From RCIO01 sp965232405 (GTDB taxonomy: Bacteria > Pseudomonadota > Alphaproteobacteria > Rhizobiales > Rhizobiaceae), in assembly GCA_965232405.1 (NCBI GenBank), contig OZ246966.1, forward strand, positions 3,658,001-3,722,000: DNA of 64,000 nucleotides, read 5' to 3'. The position numbers were made by a program, and so were the translations under genes. The notes beneath the pieces are model-generated. The model was not told where the DNA came from, did no database searches, and worked only from the letters and a program-made list of their open reading frames with translations. Of the stretch, positions 17,182 to 30,126 are shown in pieces. Each line of letters begins with the position of its first letter. Position 1 is the first letter of the stretch.

Positions 17182-17214
17182 TGGAGTAGGAATCTCCAAG
17201 GAACGTCTGGACCC

Positions 17215-17424
17215 ATGCAGATTACTGAATATGCGGACATAGAAGACATCAATGGAAACGTGATCGCCCAACTCGACCTGTCCACCATGCGCGTCCTAGC
17301 GCCGAACCGACGCGTCGACGAGGCGATTGTGAATGGTAAAGCGATCTACATGCGGAAGAAGGGGCAAACTATTGCCACGATACTGACGCCGAACCCGCCA
17401 AAGCAGCGCCGCCGCCGCCGGTAG
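17215..17424 (+). CDS. Small hypothetical protein with basic tail
   Basis: 69 residues, no family recognised. The first 55 residues alternate hydrophobic and charged residues (MQITEYADIEDINGNVIAQLDL), suggesting a small beta-rich fold, and the end is PPKQRRRRR, likely to contact nucleic acid or acidic surfaces. It lies 33 bp after the Panacea gene and 37 bp before the HNH gene on the same strand, so it probably belongs to one transcript. It could be a third component of the cassette or an independent short ORF; a weak GGAA at about 17199 is the only ribosome site seen. Confidence 0.5.
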   Translation: MQITEYADIEDINGNVIAQLDLSTMRVLAPNRRVDEAIVNGKAIYMRKKGQTIATILTPNPPKQRRRRR

Positions 17425-17461
17425 CATAGGGTACCGCAAATGCATTGCGGACAGGATCGAC

Positions 17462-18109
17462 ATGGCAAGAGACAACTTCTCACGTGAGGTGATTGATCGC
17501 CTTGCGCGGCGCGCCGGGATGAAGTGTTCATGCCCTGATTGCCGCCTGCCAACCGCCGGCCCTGATGCCAATTGCGGCGTCACGAATACTGGAGTCGCAG
17601 CTCATATCGCTGCGGCTTCGCCCGGTGGCGCCCGGTACGACGAAAGCATGTCCAGCGACCAGCGTTCTTCGATAACGAACGCAATCTGGCTCTGTCAGAC
17701 ACATGCGAAGCTCATCGATGACGATGAGCTAACGTATACGTCGGCAGTTCTTTTGGATTGGAAGGGCACAGCCGAAGCGATGGCTGGCCTAGAAGCCAAG
17801 GGTTACGAGGTTCGCAGAGCGCGTCCATTTCCCGAACTTGAGAAGAAGGCTCCCAAACTAGTCGCCGAGATGCGCGACGACCTTAATAGTAATCCACTCT
17901 GCCGTGAATTTATCCTCCTGCCTAACAGGGGTATTGGCTATTGGTCTGGAAATACTCCTCATTTCACGTATTTCTATGAAGAGCATGAGGCACTCGGATC
18001 GCTGATCACGATTATGCAACACTATGGCGCGATCTACGATGTCGCCTTCAACAATGTGCCTCGTTATAATTTTCAAGAAGAATTCGTTGAGTACCTGATC
18101 GGGCGCTAA
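17462..18109 (+). CDS. HNH-nuclease-like protein with C-terminal accessory domain
   Basis: 215 residues. The N-terminal 110 form an HNH/zinc-type nuclease: RRAGMKCSCPDC (Cys22, Cys24, Cys27), GVAAHIAAASPGGARYD (His48), then NAIWLCQTHAKLIDDD (Asn73, Cys78, His81). This HNH subtype is frequent in accessory and anti-phage loci. The C-terminal about 90 residues begin ELEKKAPKLVAEMRDDL and end with NFQEEFVEYLIGR; a similar domain occurs, from memory, beside other bacterial effector domains, with unknown role. The start ATG at 17462 follows AGGATCGAC. It converges with uvrA, 21 bp away. Lower G+C suggests transfer. Confidence 0.75.
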   Translation: MARDNFSREVIDRLARRAGMKCSCPDCRLPTAGPDANCGVTNTGVAAHIAAASPGGARYDESMSSDQRSSITNAIWLCQTHAKLIDDDELTYTSAVLLDWKGTAEAMAGLEAKGYEVRRARPFPELEKKAPKLVAEMRDDLNSNPLCREFILLPNRGIGYWSGNTPHFTYFYEEHEALGSLITIMQHYGAIYDVAFNNVPRYNFQEEFVEYLIGR

Positions 18110-18130
18110 ACTGCGGAAGATTGCCCCCTT

Positions 18131-21115
<2,985 letters not shown>

Positions 21116-21718
21116 GCTGATCGCGCCCGGGACCGCCGCTCAGATGATCAAGTGCGCCGGGCAGCCGTCATGTAGGACTTTCCGGCGCGGCATCGAGTCC
21201 CGGCCGGTGAACATGCTTCTTCTGACCTTTCCAGCTTTTTGCCCGCGCGGGCAAGCAAAAAGAACAAAGGCCGAACGGCATGCTGACATCATTGTGTCAG
21301 GAAGGAGCGGCCGTGCAATCGCGATCACATTTTTTATCCACCGCCGTCTATCCCTTGACGGGTCCTGCATGCAGGAGCACACTTCCAATCGATCCTCGGA
21401 CGAGCGCGTTTTCCCGACGCAGCTCTCCGCCAGTTCCGGGTTTCGCCTGGAAGTTGACGGATCGAGCCGAGGATCCACCGAGCCCGCATGGCAATGGAAG
21501 GAGACGAGGCATGAATCCACCCGACAGTCCCATCCGGCTTCGCCCCCGCGCGGAGCTGCGGTCGTAGGTTGAGGCCGCCTGAAGACCGGCTTTCGCCTGC
21601 GGTCGATATCACCGAAATCGCAGAGACTATGAGTCGGATCATCGGGCCGTTTGAGACGGTTCCGAGACGCATCCGAGATATATCCGGAGTATGTTCCGGC
21701 CGAAGGTACAGAACCTTC

Positions 21719-21756
21719 AAAGCCCCGCCGCTCTGCCGCAAGGAGCGCGGGGCTTT
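21719..21756 (+). terminator. Orphan hairpin terminator, possible end of a small RNA
   Basis: AAAGCCCCGC...GCGGGGCTTT with an inner CGCTC/GAGCG extension and one bulge gives a stem of about 14 bp with a 9-nt loop, followed by CCTA. No protein gene ends nearby on this strand, so it may end a small non-coding RNA from about 21570-21756. Confidence 0.6.
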
Positions 21757-21808
21757 CCTATGCGGACGGGCGTTTCATGGTCGTTGACAGAACAGTTTGC
21801 AAAGAATA

Positions 21809-21823
21809 GAACATACAGTGAAC
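21809..21823. promoter_or_regulatory. LexA (SOS) box
   Basis: GAAC-ATACAGT-GAAC is an exact match to the alphaproteobacterial LexA site (GTTC-N7-GTTC on the other strand). It is 118 bp before ssb and in the shared region with uvrA, both known SOS genes in this class, so DNA-damage induction is expected. Confidence 0.85.
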
Positions 21824-21940
21824 ATGTGAGTTGTTCACAGGCGATCGATGACGGCGTGTGGCCGTTGAGACGCGACTGGTATAGGCGCATAGACAAAAGG
21901 GGCCGCGGGGCCCGGTTTCGGACGAGCGTGGAGCGGACAA

Positions 21941-22423
21941 ATGGCAGGCAGCGTCAACAAGGTTATCCTGGTCGGCAATCTGGGCGCGGACCCTGAAATC
22001 CGCAGGCTGAATTCCGGCGATCCGGTGGTCAATATGCGCATTGCCACGTCGGAAACCTGGCGCGACCGCCAGTCGGGCGAACGCCGCGAGCGTACCGAAT
22101 GGCACAATGTCGTTATCTTCAACGACAATCTCGCCAAGGTGGCGGAGCAATATTTGAAGAAGGGCGCCAAGGTTTACATCGAGGGCCAGCTCCAGACCCG
22201 CAAATGGCAGGACCAGCAGGGCCAGGACCGCTACACGACCGAGGTCGTGCTGCAGAAGTTCCGCGGCGAATTGCAGATGCTGGATTCGCGCGGGCAGGGC
22301 GGCGATGGCGGTCAGGTCGGTTACGACCGTGGCGGCAGAAGCGGCTCCGATTTCGGCCAGTCCGGTCCGGCCGAGGATCGTGGCCGCGCCAGCGCTGATC
22401 TCGACGACGAAATCCCGTTCTGA
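21941..22423 (+). CDS. ssb: Single-stranded DNA-binding protein
   Basis: SSB with an N-terminal OB fold (about 1-110: VNKVILVGNLGADPEIR, SETWRDRQSGERRERTEWHNVV, EGQLQTRKWQDQ) and a Gly-rich disordered tail ending in the conserved acidic tip DDEIPF that recruits repair and replication partners. The length of 160 is normal. The start ATG at 21941 is preceded by GGAGCGGACAA. It sits downstream of the LexA box. A short VOC protein gene begins 5 bp after its stop, so they may be co-transcribed. Confidence 0.97.
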   Translation: MAGSVNKVILVGNLGADPEIRRLNSGDPVVNMRIATSETWRDRQSGERRERTEWHNVVIFNDNLAKVAEQYLKKGAKVYIEGQLQTRKWQDQQGQDRYTTEVVLQKFRGELQMLDSRGQGGDGGQVGYDRGGRSGSDFGQSGPAEDRGRASADLDDEIPF

Positions 22424-22427
22424 GCCT

Positions 22428-22838
22428 GTGCAGCGCATCGCCCATGTCATGGTCGTGGTGCGCGACTATGACGAGGCAATTGCCTTCTATTGCGGTACGC
22501 TCGGCTTCGAGCTGATCGAGGACACCTATCAGCCCGAACAGGACAAACGCTGGGTGGTTGTCGCGCCGCCCGGCGGGGGAGCCTCGCTGGTGCTTGGCAG
22601 GGCATCCGGTTCCGAACAGGAAGCGGCGATCGGCAACCAGACCGGCGGCCGCGTTTTCCTGTTTCTCCAGACCGACGATTTCCAGCGCGACTTTGAGCGC
22701 TATCGCGGGCAGGGGGTGGAGTTCGTGCGCGAGCCGAAGGTGATGGACTATGGCACCGTTGCAGTGTTCCGCGATCTCTACGGCAATCAGTGGGATCTGA
22801 TCGAGTTTGCACCGGGCCACAGACTGGCATTACCCTGA
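22428..22838 (+). CDS. VOC (glyoxalase/dioxygenase fold) protein
   Basis: 136 residues with the vicinal-oxygen-chelate fold: an opening HVMVVVRDYDEAIAFYCGTLGFEL, a central RVFLFLQTDDFQRDFERY, and the closing YGTVAVFRDLYGNQWDLIEF. One His near the start and a Glu in the last strand could bind metal as in glyoxalase-I-like proteins; the substrate is unknown. Start is GTG at 22428 (VQRIAHVMV), only 5 bp after the ssb stop; a longer in-frame extension would overlap ssb and is rejected. Followed after 36 bp by the GyrI-like gene. Confidence 0.9.
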   Translation: MQRIAHVMVVVRDYDEAIAFYCGTLGFELIEDTYQPEQDKRWVVVAPPGGGASLVLGRASGSEQEAAIGNQTGGRVFLFLQTDDFQRDFERYRGQGVEFVREPKVMDYGTVAVFRDLYGNQWDLIEFAPGHRLALP

Positions 22839-22873
22839 GCGCAAATGCTCTGGAACAGAGCCGGAATGACGCC

Positions 22874-23392
22874 ATGTGCCTGATGTGCGGCGATGCAACG
22901 CTTGGTCACGGCTTCGTGCTGGTCGGCAGGCCGCCACATCGGCTGATCGGGAGGTTCTGGTCGGGCAGCTTCGAGGACGCGTCGCAGGGAGCGCTTCACC
23001 CGGTCATCGCCGAGGTTCAGGCGCTTTCGGCACGCACCAGCGACCTGTGGAAGAGCCCGATTGTCGGGCTGACATGGAACGACCGCCCCGACGGCTTCCG
23101 CTATTTCGTTGGCATCGAGACAGGCGATGAGGGCACCGGAGAGGAGTTCGATGTGCTGGACGTGCCGGCAATGCGCTGCGCCGGCATTTGGCATGGGCCG
23201 GACGCCGGCACGGTGGTAGAAAGCTACGGCAAGTTGATGGGCGGGCTCAGGGACGCCGGCATCGAGCGCGACACGACATTCTGCGACCAGCGCGAGGAAT
23301 ACCCGGTTGATTTCGACCTGTCGAAACCGCCGGCCCTGCGCCTGATGCTGCCGGTGAGGGCGGGAGTAAGTCAGGACCAGGAGATATCGTAA
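22874..23392 (+). CDS. GyrI-like / AraC effector-binding domain protein
   Basis: 172 residues resembling the stand-alone GyrI-like small-molecule-binding domain (SRPBCC-like fold with two repeats). Seen: the strand-helix pattern around KSPIVGLTWNDRPDGFRYFVGIETGD, then FDVLDVPAMRCAGIWHGP followed by SYGKLMGGLRDAGI, and the closing REEYPVDFDLSKPPALRLMLPV. Such proteins bind hydrophobic compounds or DNA gyrase in other bacteria; the ligand here is not evident. ATG at 22874 is chosen; the upstream open frame to 22790 overlaps the VOC gene. It ends 24 bp before the convergent SIR2 gene. Confidence 0.7.
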   Translation: MCLMCGDATLGHGFVLVGRPPHRLIGRFWSGSFEDASQGALHPVIAEVQALSARTSDLWKSPIVGLTWNDRPDGFRYFVGIETGDEGTGEEFDVLDVPAMRCAGIWHGPDAGTVVESYGKLMGGLRDAGIERDTTFCDQREEYPVDFDLSKPPALRLMLPVRAGVSQDQEIS

Positions 23393-23415
23393 GGAATCGC
23401 CCGTAAGTGCATCGG

Positions 23416-25098
23416 CTAGGTACGATAACCAAACCGTCTCAGGTGTTTGTCACACTCCCTCACGCGCGCCATGCTCAACGGCTCGAACATTGTTCGTGCC
23501 CTTAAGGTGAGATCGATTGCACGCGCCGAGTCGGACGCGAAAGTGTCATGGGCCTCTCCCACGAGCCAAATTGCCTCATGATAGAGGTCGCCGAGTTCAC
23601 GAGCGATGTTCCCCGCTTTCCTAAAGTGATCGATCGCCGTATTTGAGTATCCAAGATTCGAATACACAATGCCGATATTGCCTAGGGTTCTTCCTTCGCT
23701 CCGCTTGTCACCGGCTTGGCGGGCAATTTCTAATGCTATTGTGTGATCACGCAGTGCGCGGCGCAGCCGCCGAGCGCCGCCCAGGTTTTTTCGGGCTATG
23801 GCAGCGTTTCCGAGGGCGACTCCAAGCTTCTCGGCCTCATTGACTCGGCGCGCAAGAACCTCTGCTTGGCGGTAGTATCTGAGAGCAGACCTTAACTTTC
23901 GCTTGTCCGCAGCGATAACCCCTAATTCAATCAACGCAGAAATCTCGCAAAAATTGCTACCAGCAGCTCGAGCTAACCTAAGCGCCTTCGAGGCCGCACC
24001 TCGAGCGGCGATGAGATCCCTCCCAACGTCGCGGATGCATCTAGCCAGCGACAATGAAGATTCAATTTTTAGCAGTTGATCCGCGGGTTGTGCAGTTGCC
24101 TTCCTAAACCAAGGTTGGGCATCTCGAGGTCGCGCTGCCGCATGCAAAAGTGCACCGATCATAAACGACCGAAAGGCACCGCCGCGCGCGGACATGCACT
24201 GATGAAACCAACTTCGGACGTGTTCGTGCCATTCGGCAGTACAAGATGGAGGCACCACACTGTGTCCACCTGCAATTTTATCGACCAACATGTCCGTATT
24301 GCATTTCACCCGTATACCACCAAACAAGCTAAACGGACCGGCATGCTCATTTCCTGTGAGGGGTTCGACAATTGCGTCGCCACTGTCACTGGGATCGTGG
24401 GCGACAAGAACGACCGGCGGCGCATTCGCAGCAAGCCGCGCCAATATTGGATTTATGTCGAAGCGGTCCGAGCCGCTGTAGCCTGCAACGAGGATGGCAT
24501 CTGCACCAGTATATAGAATGGCTTGTCTGAGGGTTGTTTCGCGAGCCGCTACGCCGCGCTGACCAGCCACTCGTCGGACGGTGATATCTAGGCTCGTTTC
24601 GTCGTGCGCACTTCCATGCACCTTAAGCAGCGGGAAGATTCCGGCCTTGACTTGCCACCCTTCAAGTGCGTGCTCTTGCCAGATGCGTTCATATTGTAAG
24701 CCAGCAGCAACAAAGGCCGCTTCGAAAAGACAGTCGAAGTTGGTAGTAACGATGCCCACCATTTGGCCTTCCAGCGCCAGCTTGGCCGTCAGATGATGGA
24801 ATGGGCAAGGAGCGCCAGATTGAAATATTCGGAAAAGCGGAGTCGGATCGGAAAATTGTGCTAGTGTCTCGACTATGAGCTCAAAAGGCGGTTGGGCCTC
24901 AGCAAGGATGGCCCTTACTCTCTCCGGCACGCGGAGTTCGGTCAGGATTTCGTCTCGCAGTTCGTTTGCCACCGGGAGGCCAGAGTTCCGCGAAATTCCA
25001 GCGCCGGCAAACGCAAGAAATCGAGCCCCAGACAGACATTGGGCAACAGCGGCAACGTTCGACGCTCCAACAATCGAAGTCCAATCGATGGGAACCAC
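23416..25098 (-). CDS. SIR2-TPR protein, candidate anti-phage NADase
   Basis: 560 residues in two parts. Residues 1-265 are a SIR2 (sirtuin-like) fold: GAGIS at 32-36, TTNFD at 118-122 with Asn120/Asp122, VHGS at 160-163 with the catalytic-type His161, and GYSGSD at 206-211 in the position of the NAD-ribose loop. Residues about 320-545 are tetratricopeptide repeats with typical ALGNAAIARKNLG and TLGNIGIVYSNLG helices. SIR2 domains fused to repeat sensors (DSR, Thoeris, Avs-type) deplete NAD+ on phage sensing, so a one-gene abortive-infection role is likely. The start is GTG at 25098 with a weak ribosome site; a sigma-70-like promoter lies upstream. Lower G+C and isolated position suggest acquisition. 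Confidence 0.85.
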   Translation of the reverse strand: MVPIDWTSIVGASNVAAVAQCLSGARFLAFAGAGISRNSGLPVANELRDEILTELRVPERVRAILAEAQPPFELIVETLAQFSDPTPLFRIFQSGAPCPFHHLTAKLALEGQMVGIVTTNFDCLFEAAFVAAGLQYERIWQEHALEGWQVKAGIFPLLKVHGSAHDETSLDITVRRVAGQRGVAARETTLRQAILYTGADAILVAGYSGSDRFDINPILARLAANAPPVVLVAHDPSDSGDAIVEPLTGNEHAGPFSLFGGIRVKCNTDMLVDKIAGGHSVVPPSCTAEWHEHVRSWFHQCMSARGGAFRSFMIGALLHAAARPRDAQPWFRKATAQPADQLLKIESSLSLARCIRDVGRDLIAARGAASKALRLARAAGSNFCEISALIELGVIAADKRKLRSALRYYRQAEVLARRVNEAEKLGVALGNAAIARKNLGGARRLRRALRDHTIALEIARQAGDKRSEGRTLGNIGIVYSNLGYSNTAIDHFRKAGNIARELGDLYHEAIWLVGEAHDTFASDSARAIDLTLRARTMFEPLSMARVRECDKHLRRFGYRT

Positions 25099-25142
25099 AG
25101 GACGGTACTCGCAAATTCCTCATGAGGAGATAGCAAATTGTT

Positions 25143-25171
25143 ATGATAGGTGAATGATGTGGTTTGACCAA
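25143..25171 (-). promoter_or_regulatory. Putative sigma-70 promoter of the SIR2-TPR gene
   Basis: On the minus strand TTGGTC (25171-25166) and TATCAT (25148-25143) are separated by exactly 17 bp, in an A+T-rich stretch 45 bp before the GTG start. Four of six -35 and four of six -10 bases match consensus. Confidence 0.5.
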
Positions 25172-25443
25172 CACAAATGCATATCATTCGTACACTGGCG
25201 GCTTTGATAAATATACATTGTCTCTAGCGTGAGATATTATATCAGAAGGCCAGTCAGGCAGAATGTCAGAAACGTTGGAATGCGCGAACTGCGCGAGGCT
25301 AAGCAAGGCAGAATGTCCACGACGGGAAATGCTTTGAGTTGCGTTAAGCTGGTCAACCATCCGCGAACAGCTTGACGAGCATGTCCTTGTTTCGGTTAAC
25401 TTGTGGCATCACACATTTGGCTAATCGGAACGGCCCGCCTCCC
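25172..25443. other. Gap between SIR2-TPR and marC with a short direct repeat
   Basis: No gene seen. The 12-bp sequence AGGCAGAATGTC occurs at 25256-25267 and again at 25306-25317. The right half returns to higher G+C towards marC. Confidence 0.4.
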
Positions 25444-26073
25444 CTAAGCCGCCACCAGCGCCTTCACACCATCCGCCACGAACTGCACGGCTAGCGCGGC
25501 CAGAATGACACCCAGCAGGCGGGTCAGGATCGAGCGGCCCGTCTCACCCAGGAAACCGTCGACGCGTTCTGCAAGCACGAACACCAGGAAGGTGATCAGC
25601 ACGCATACGAGGATGATGCCGACAAGTGCGGCGCGTGCGGCGAAATCAGCGAACGTGCCTGACAAAAGCACGGTGGCCGAAATGGCGCCGGGGCCCGCAA
25701 TCAGCGGGATTGCCAGCGGAAAGGCGGCAATGTTGCGGATCATGTCCTGCGTGATGGCGCGCTTTGCGCTGCGTTCATGCCGCTCCTGCCTGCGCTCGAA
25801 GATCATCTCGAAGGCGATGTAGAAGAGGAGCAAACCGCCCGCGACGCGGAAGGCCGGCAGCGTGATGCCGAATACGCTGAGGATGCCGGCGCCGGCCACG
25901 GCAAACAGCGCAAGAACCAGAAAGCCGATCAGGCTGGAGCGCACCGACACCTGCATGCGCTCAGAGCGGTTCATGCCGCCCGTCAGCGCCAGGAACAGCG
26001 GCGCCAGCCCCGGCGGATCAATAGTCACCAGGATCGTCACGAACGCATTGAAGGTGGCGTCAAAGCCGGGCAT
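25444..26073 (-). CDS. MarC family integral membrane protein
   Basis: 209 residues with about six membrane helices, matching the MarC/UPF0056 family: FVTILVTIDPPGLAPLFLALTGGM at about 11-34, GFLVLALFAVAGAGIL, FRVAGGLLLFYIAFEM, and AFPLAIPLIAGPGAISATVLL near 117-137. The asparagine/proline pattern (IDPPGLAP and AIPLIAGPGA) gives the inverted-repeat topology of this family. The transported substrate is unknown; an earlier link to multiple antibiotic resistance was withdrawn. The start ATG at 26073 is followed upstream by a 254-bp region shared with the divergent gyrA. Confidence 0.92.
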   Translation of the reverse strand: MPGFDATFNAFVTILVTIDPPGLAPLFLALTGGMNRSERMQVSVRSSLIGFLVLALFAVAGAGILSVFGITLPAFRVAGGLLLFYIAFEMIFERRQERHERSAKRAITQDMIRNIAAFPLAIPLIAGPGAISATVLLSGTFADFAARAALVGIILVCVLITFLVFVLAERVDGFLGETGRSILTRLLGVILAALAVQFVADGVKALVAA

Positions 26074-26298
26074 TCGGCCCCCAAAACAGCGCTTCAGTCA
26101 CCGTTAGTAGATGAAATTTCCTGCTGCTTCCACCGGGCCGGGCAGAGGTTTGCAGGCCGAAACTGTGGACGCCTTGCCGCGACTTTCAGGCGCATCACCT
26201 AACGCAATGATTTTGCGTGAGAAAATGGGCGGCCGGGAGCTTCCGCTTGAGGTCGCGGAAATTGGTGATTGCCGCCGGCTTCCTATATAAGGAGGCAA

Positions 26299-26327
26299 GT
26301 GATTCCGACATCTGACTGCGACCTGAT

Positions 26328-26331
<4 letters not shown>
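26299..26331 (+). CDS. Possible 10-codon leader ORF overlapping gyrA start
   Basis: GTG at 26299 opens a frame of ten codons (VIPTSDCDLI) that ends in TGA at 26329-26331, overlapping the gyrA TTG start at 26328-26330. The only ribosome site in the region, AAGGAGG at 26289-26295, lies close (3-4 nt) before this GTG and 33 bp before gyrA. Translational coupling is possible. It is too short for composition tests, and the short spacing weakens the case. Confidence 0.3.
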
Positions 26332-29102
<2,771 letters not shown>

Positions 29103-29124
29103 GCTGATTTCCCTTGCTAACGGG

Positions 29125-29259
29125 TCAATGGAAGCGGTTGCGCTGCGCGTGAACGCTTCTGCGGCGAAGCTCGACGCGCTGGCTTTCCTGATGCAGTCCC
29201 ACGGCGGTTGCGATCAGCATGGCCAGCGTCATGGCGGCGGCGAGTGCAACGATCATCAT
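29125..29259 (-). CDS. Small single-span membrane protein, 44 aa
   Basis: Begins MMIVALAAAMTLAMLIATAV, one hydrophobic helix, followed by a basic tail (RVELRRRSVHAQRNRFH). The ATG at 29259 has an excellent ribosome site AAGGAAGGAGAC seven bases upstream, which is the main evidence that it is real; a longer frame to 29385 lacks one. Positive C-terminal residues suggest the tail stays in the cytoplasm. It lies between gyrA and the LysE-type gene, on the opposite strand to both. Function unknown. Confidence 0.6.
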   Translation of the reverse strand: MMIVALAAAMTLAMLIATAVGLHQESQRVELRRRSVHAQRNRFH

Positions 29260-29444
29260 GGTCTTGTCTCCTTCCTTTTGACCGGCGGCTTTGACTGTTG
29301 GTCGCCGCACGGTGTGGAAAGGTTCATCGCATTTTGCGGCTGAACACCTGCTGGTAGTTACGTTCATTTTGCGTTCAGGTTTCACCGGCTTGCGCGGGCA
29401 GGGGCATTGTGCGTTTGATGGATGGCGAAAACGGAGACTCCGTC

Positions 29445-30059
29445 ATGCCCGATACCGCCGCGCTGCTTTCCTATCTCCTTGCCTGTTTTGTCATCGTCAT
29501 CGTTCCCGGTCCCTCGGTGACGGTGATCATCGCCAATTCGATGAAACACGGCACGCGCGCCGGCCTGCTCAATGTGTTGGGCACGCAACTGGGCATCGTC
29601 ACCATGATCGGCATCCTGGCTGTCGGATTCTCGGCCGTCATTGCCGGCATGGGCAGCGTCTTTGAGGTTCTGCGCCTGGTCGGCGCGGCCTATCTGATCT
29701 GGCTGGGCATCAAGATGTGGCGTTCCGACGGAACGCTGGGCAGCCGCGAGACCGTGGCGCGGCCCGGTGGTTCGTTCGTGCTGCAGGGTTTCATCGTTCT
29801 CTGGTCGAACCCGAAAGCGCTGCTTTTCTTCGGAGCACTGATCCCGCAATTCATGAACCCCGAGGGAAGCGCTGCTTTGCAGATCGTTGTGCTGGGCTTC
29901 ATCTTCATTGCCGTGGCGAGCGTATGCGACAGCGCCTACGCATTTGCCGCGGGCGGCGCCGGAAGTTGGCTCTCGCGCGAGCGGGTGCGCCTGACGGAGC
30001 GCATTTCCGGCACGTTCCTGATCGGCGGCGGCCTGTGGCTGGCGTTCAGCCGGCGTTAG
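29445..30059 (+). CDS. LysE family amino-acid exporter
   Basis: 204-residue membrane protein with six helices of the LysE/RhtB superfamily, which exports amino acids or related compounds. Seen: the family opening LLACFVIVIVPGPSVTVIIANSMKHGTRAGLLNVLGTQLG, in which PGP and the G-rich loop are characteristic, and GFIVLWSNPKALLFFGALIPQF with the conserved NPK. I chose ATG at 29445 behind ACGGAGACTCC; an upstream frame to 29409 is less likely. Substrate cannot be assigned. It precedes coaD by 67 bp on the same strand. Confidence 0.93.
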   Translation: MPDTAALLSYLLACFVIVIVPGPSVTVIIANSMKHGTRAGLLNVLGTQLGIVTMIGILAVGFSAVIAGMGSVFEVLRLVGAAYLIWLGIKMWRSDGTLGSRETVARPGGSFVLQGFIVLWSNPKALLFFGALIPQFMNPEGSAALQIVVLGFIFIAVASVCDSAYAFAAGGAGSWLSRERVRLTERISGTFLIGGGLWLAFSRR

Positions 30060-30126
30060 ACATGCCTGCAATGACCCGCGACAGGCGAATTGCCATCGCG
30101 CTGGCTGAACGTTAGAAGCGCTGCCA

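Larger units (their letters stand above)
21116..21940. other. 825-bp uvrA-ssb intergenic region
   Basis: I see no convincing protein gene; open frames on both strands lack start signals and family features. It holds the LexA box (21809-21823), a strong hairpin terminator (21719-21756), and before it a structured-looking stretch from about 21570 that could be a rightward small RNA. Promoters of both uvrA and ssb must lie here. Confidence 0.6.

Noticed and set aside
21140..21520. 126-codon minus-strand frame upstream of uvrA
   Set aside because: No ribosome site, no family features and Cys/Arg-rich composition; not supported as a gene, although the gap is large.
25777..26202. Long plus-strand frames across marC
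   Set aside because: Antisense shadow of the MarC gene; low-complexity Arg/His/Gln-rich product without domain.
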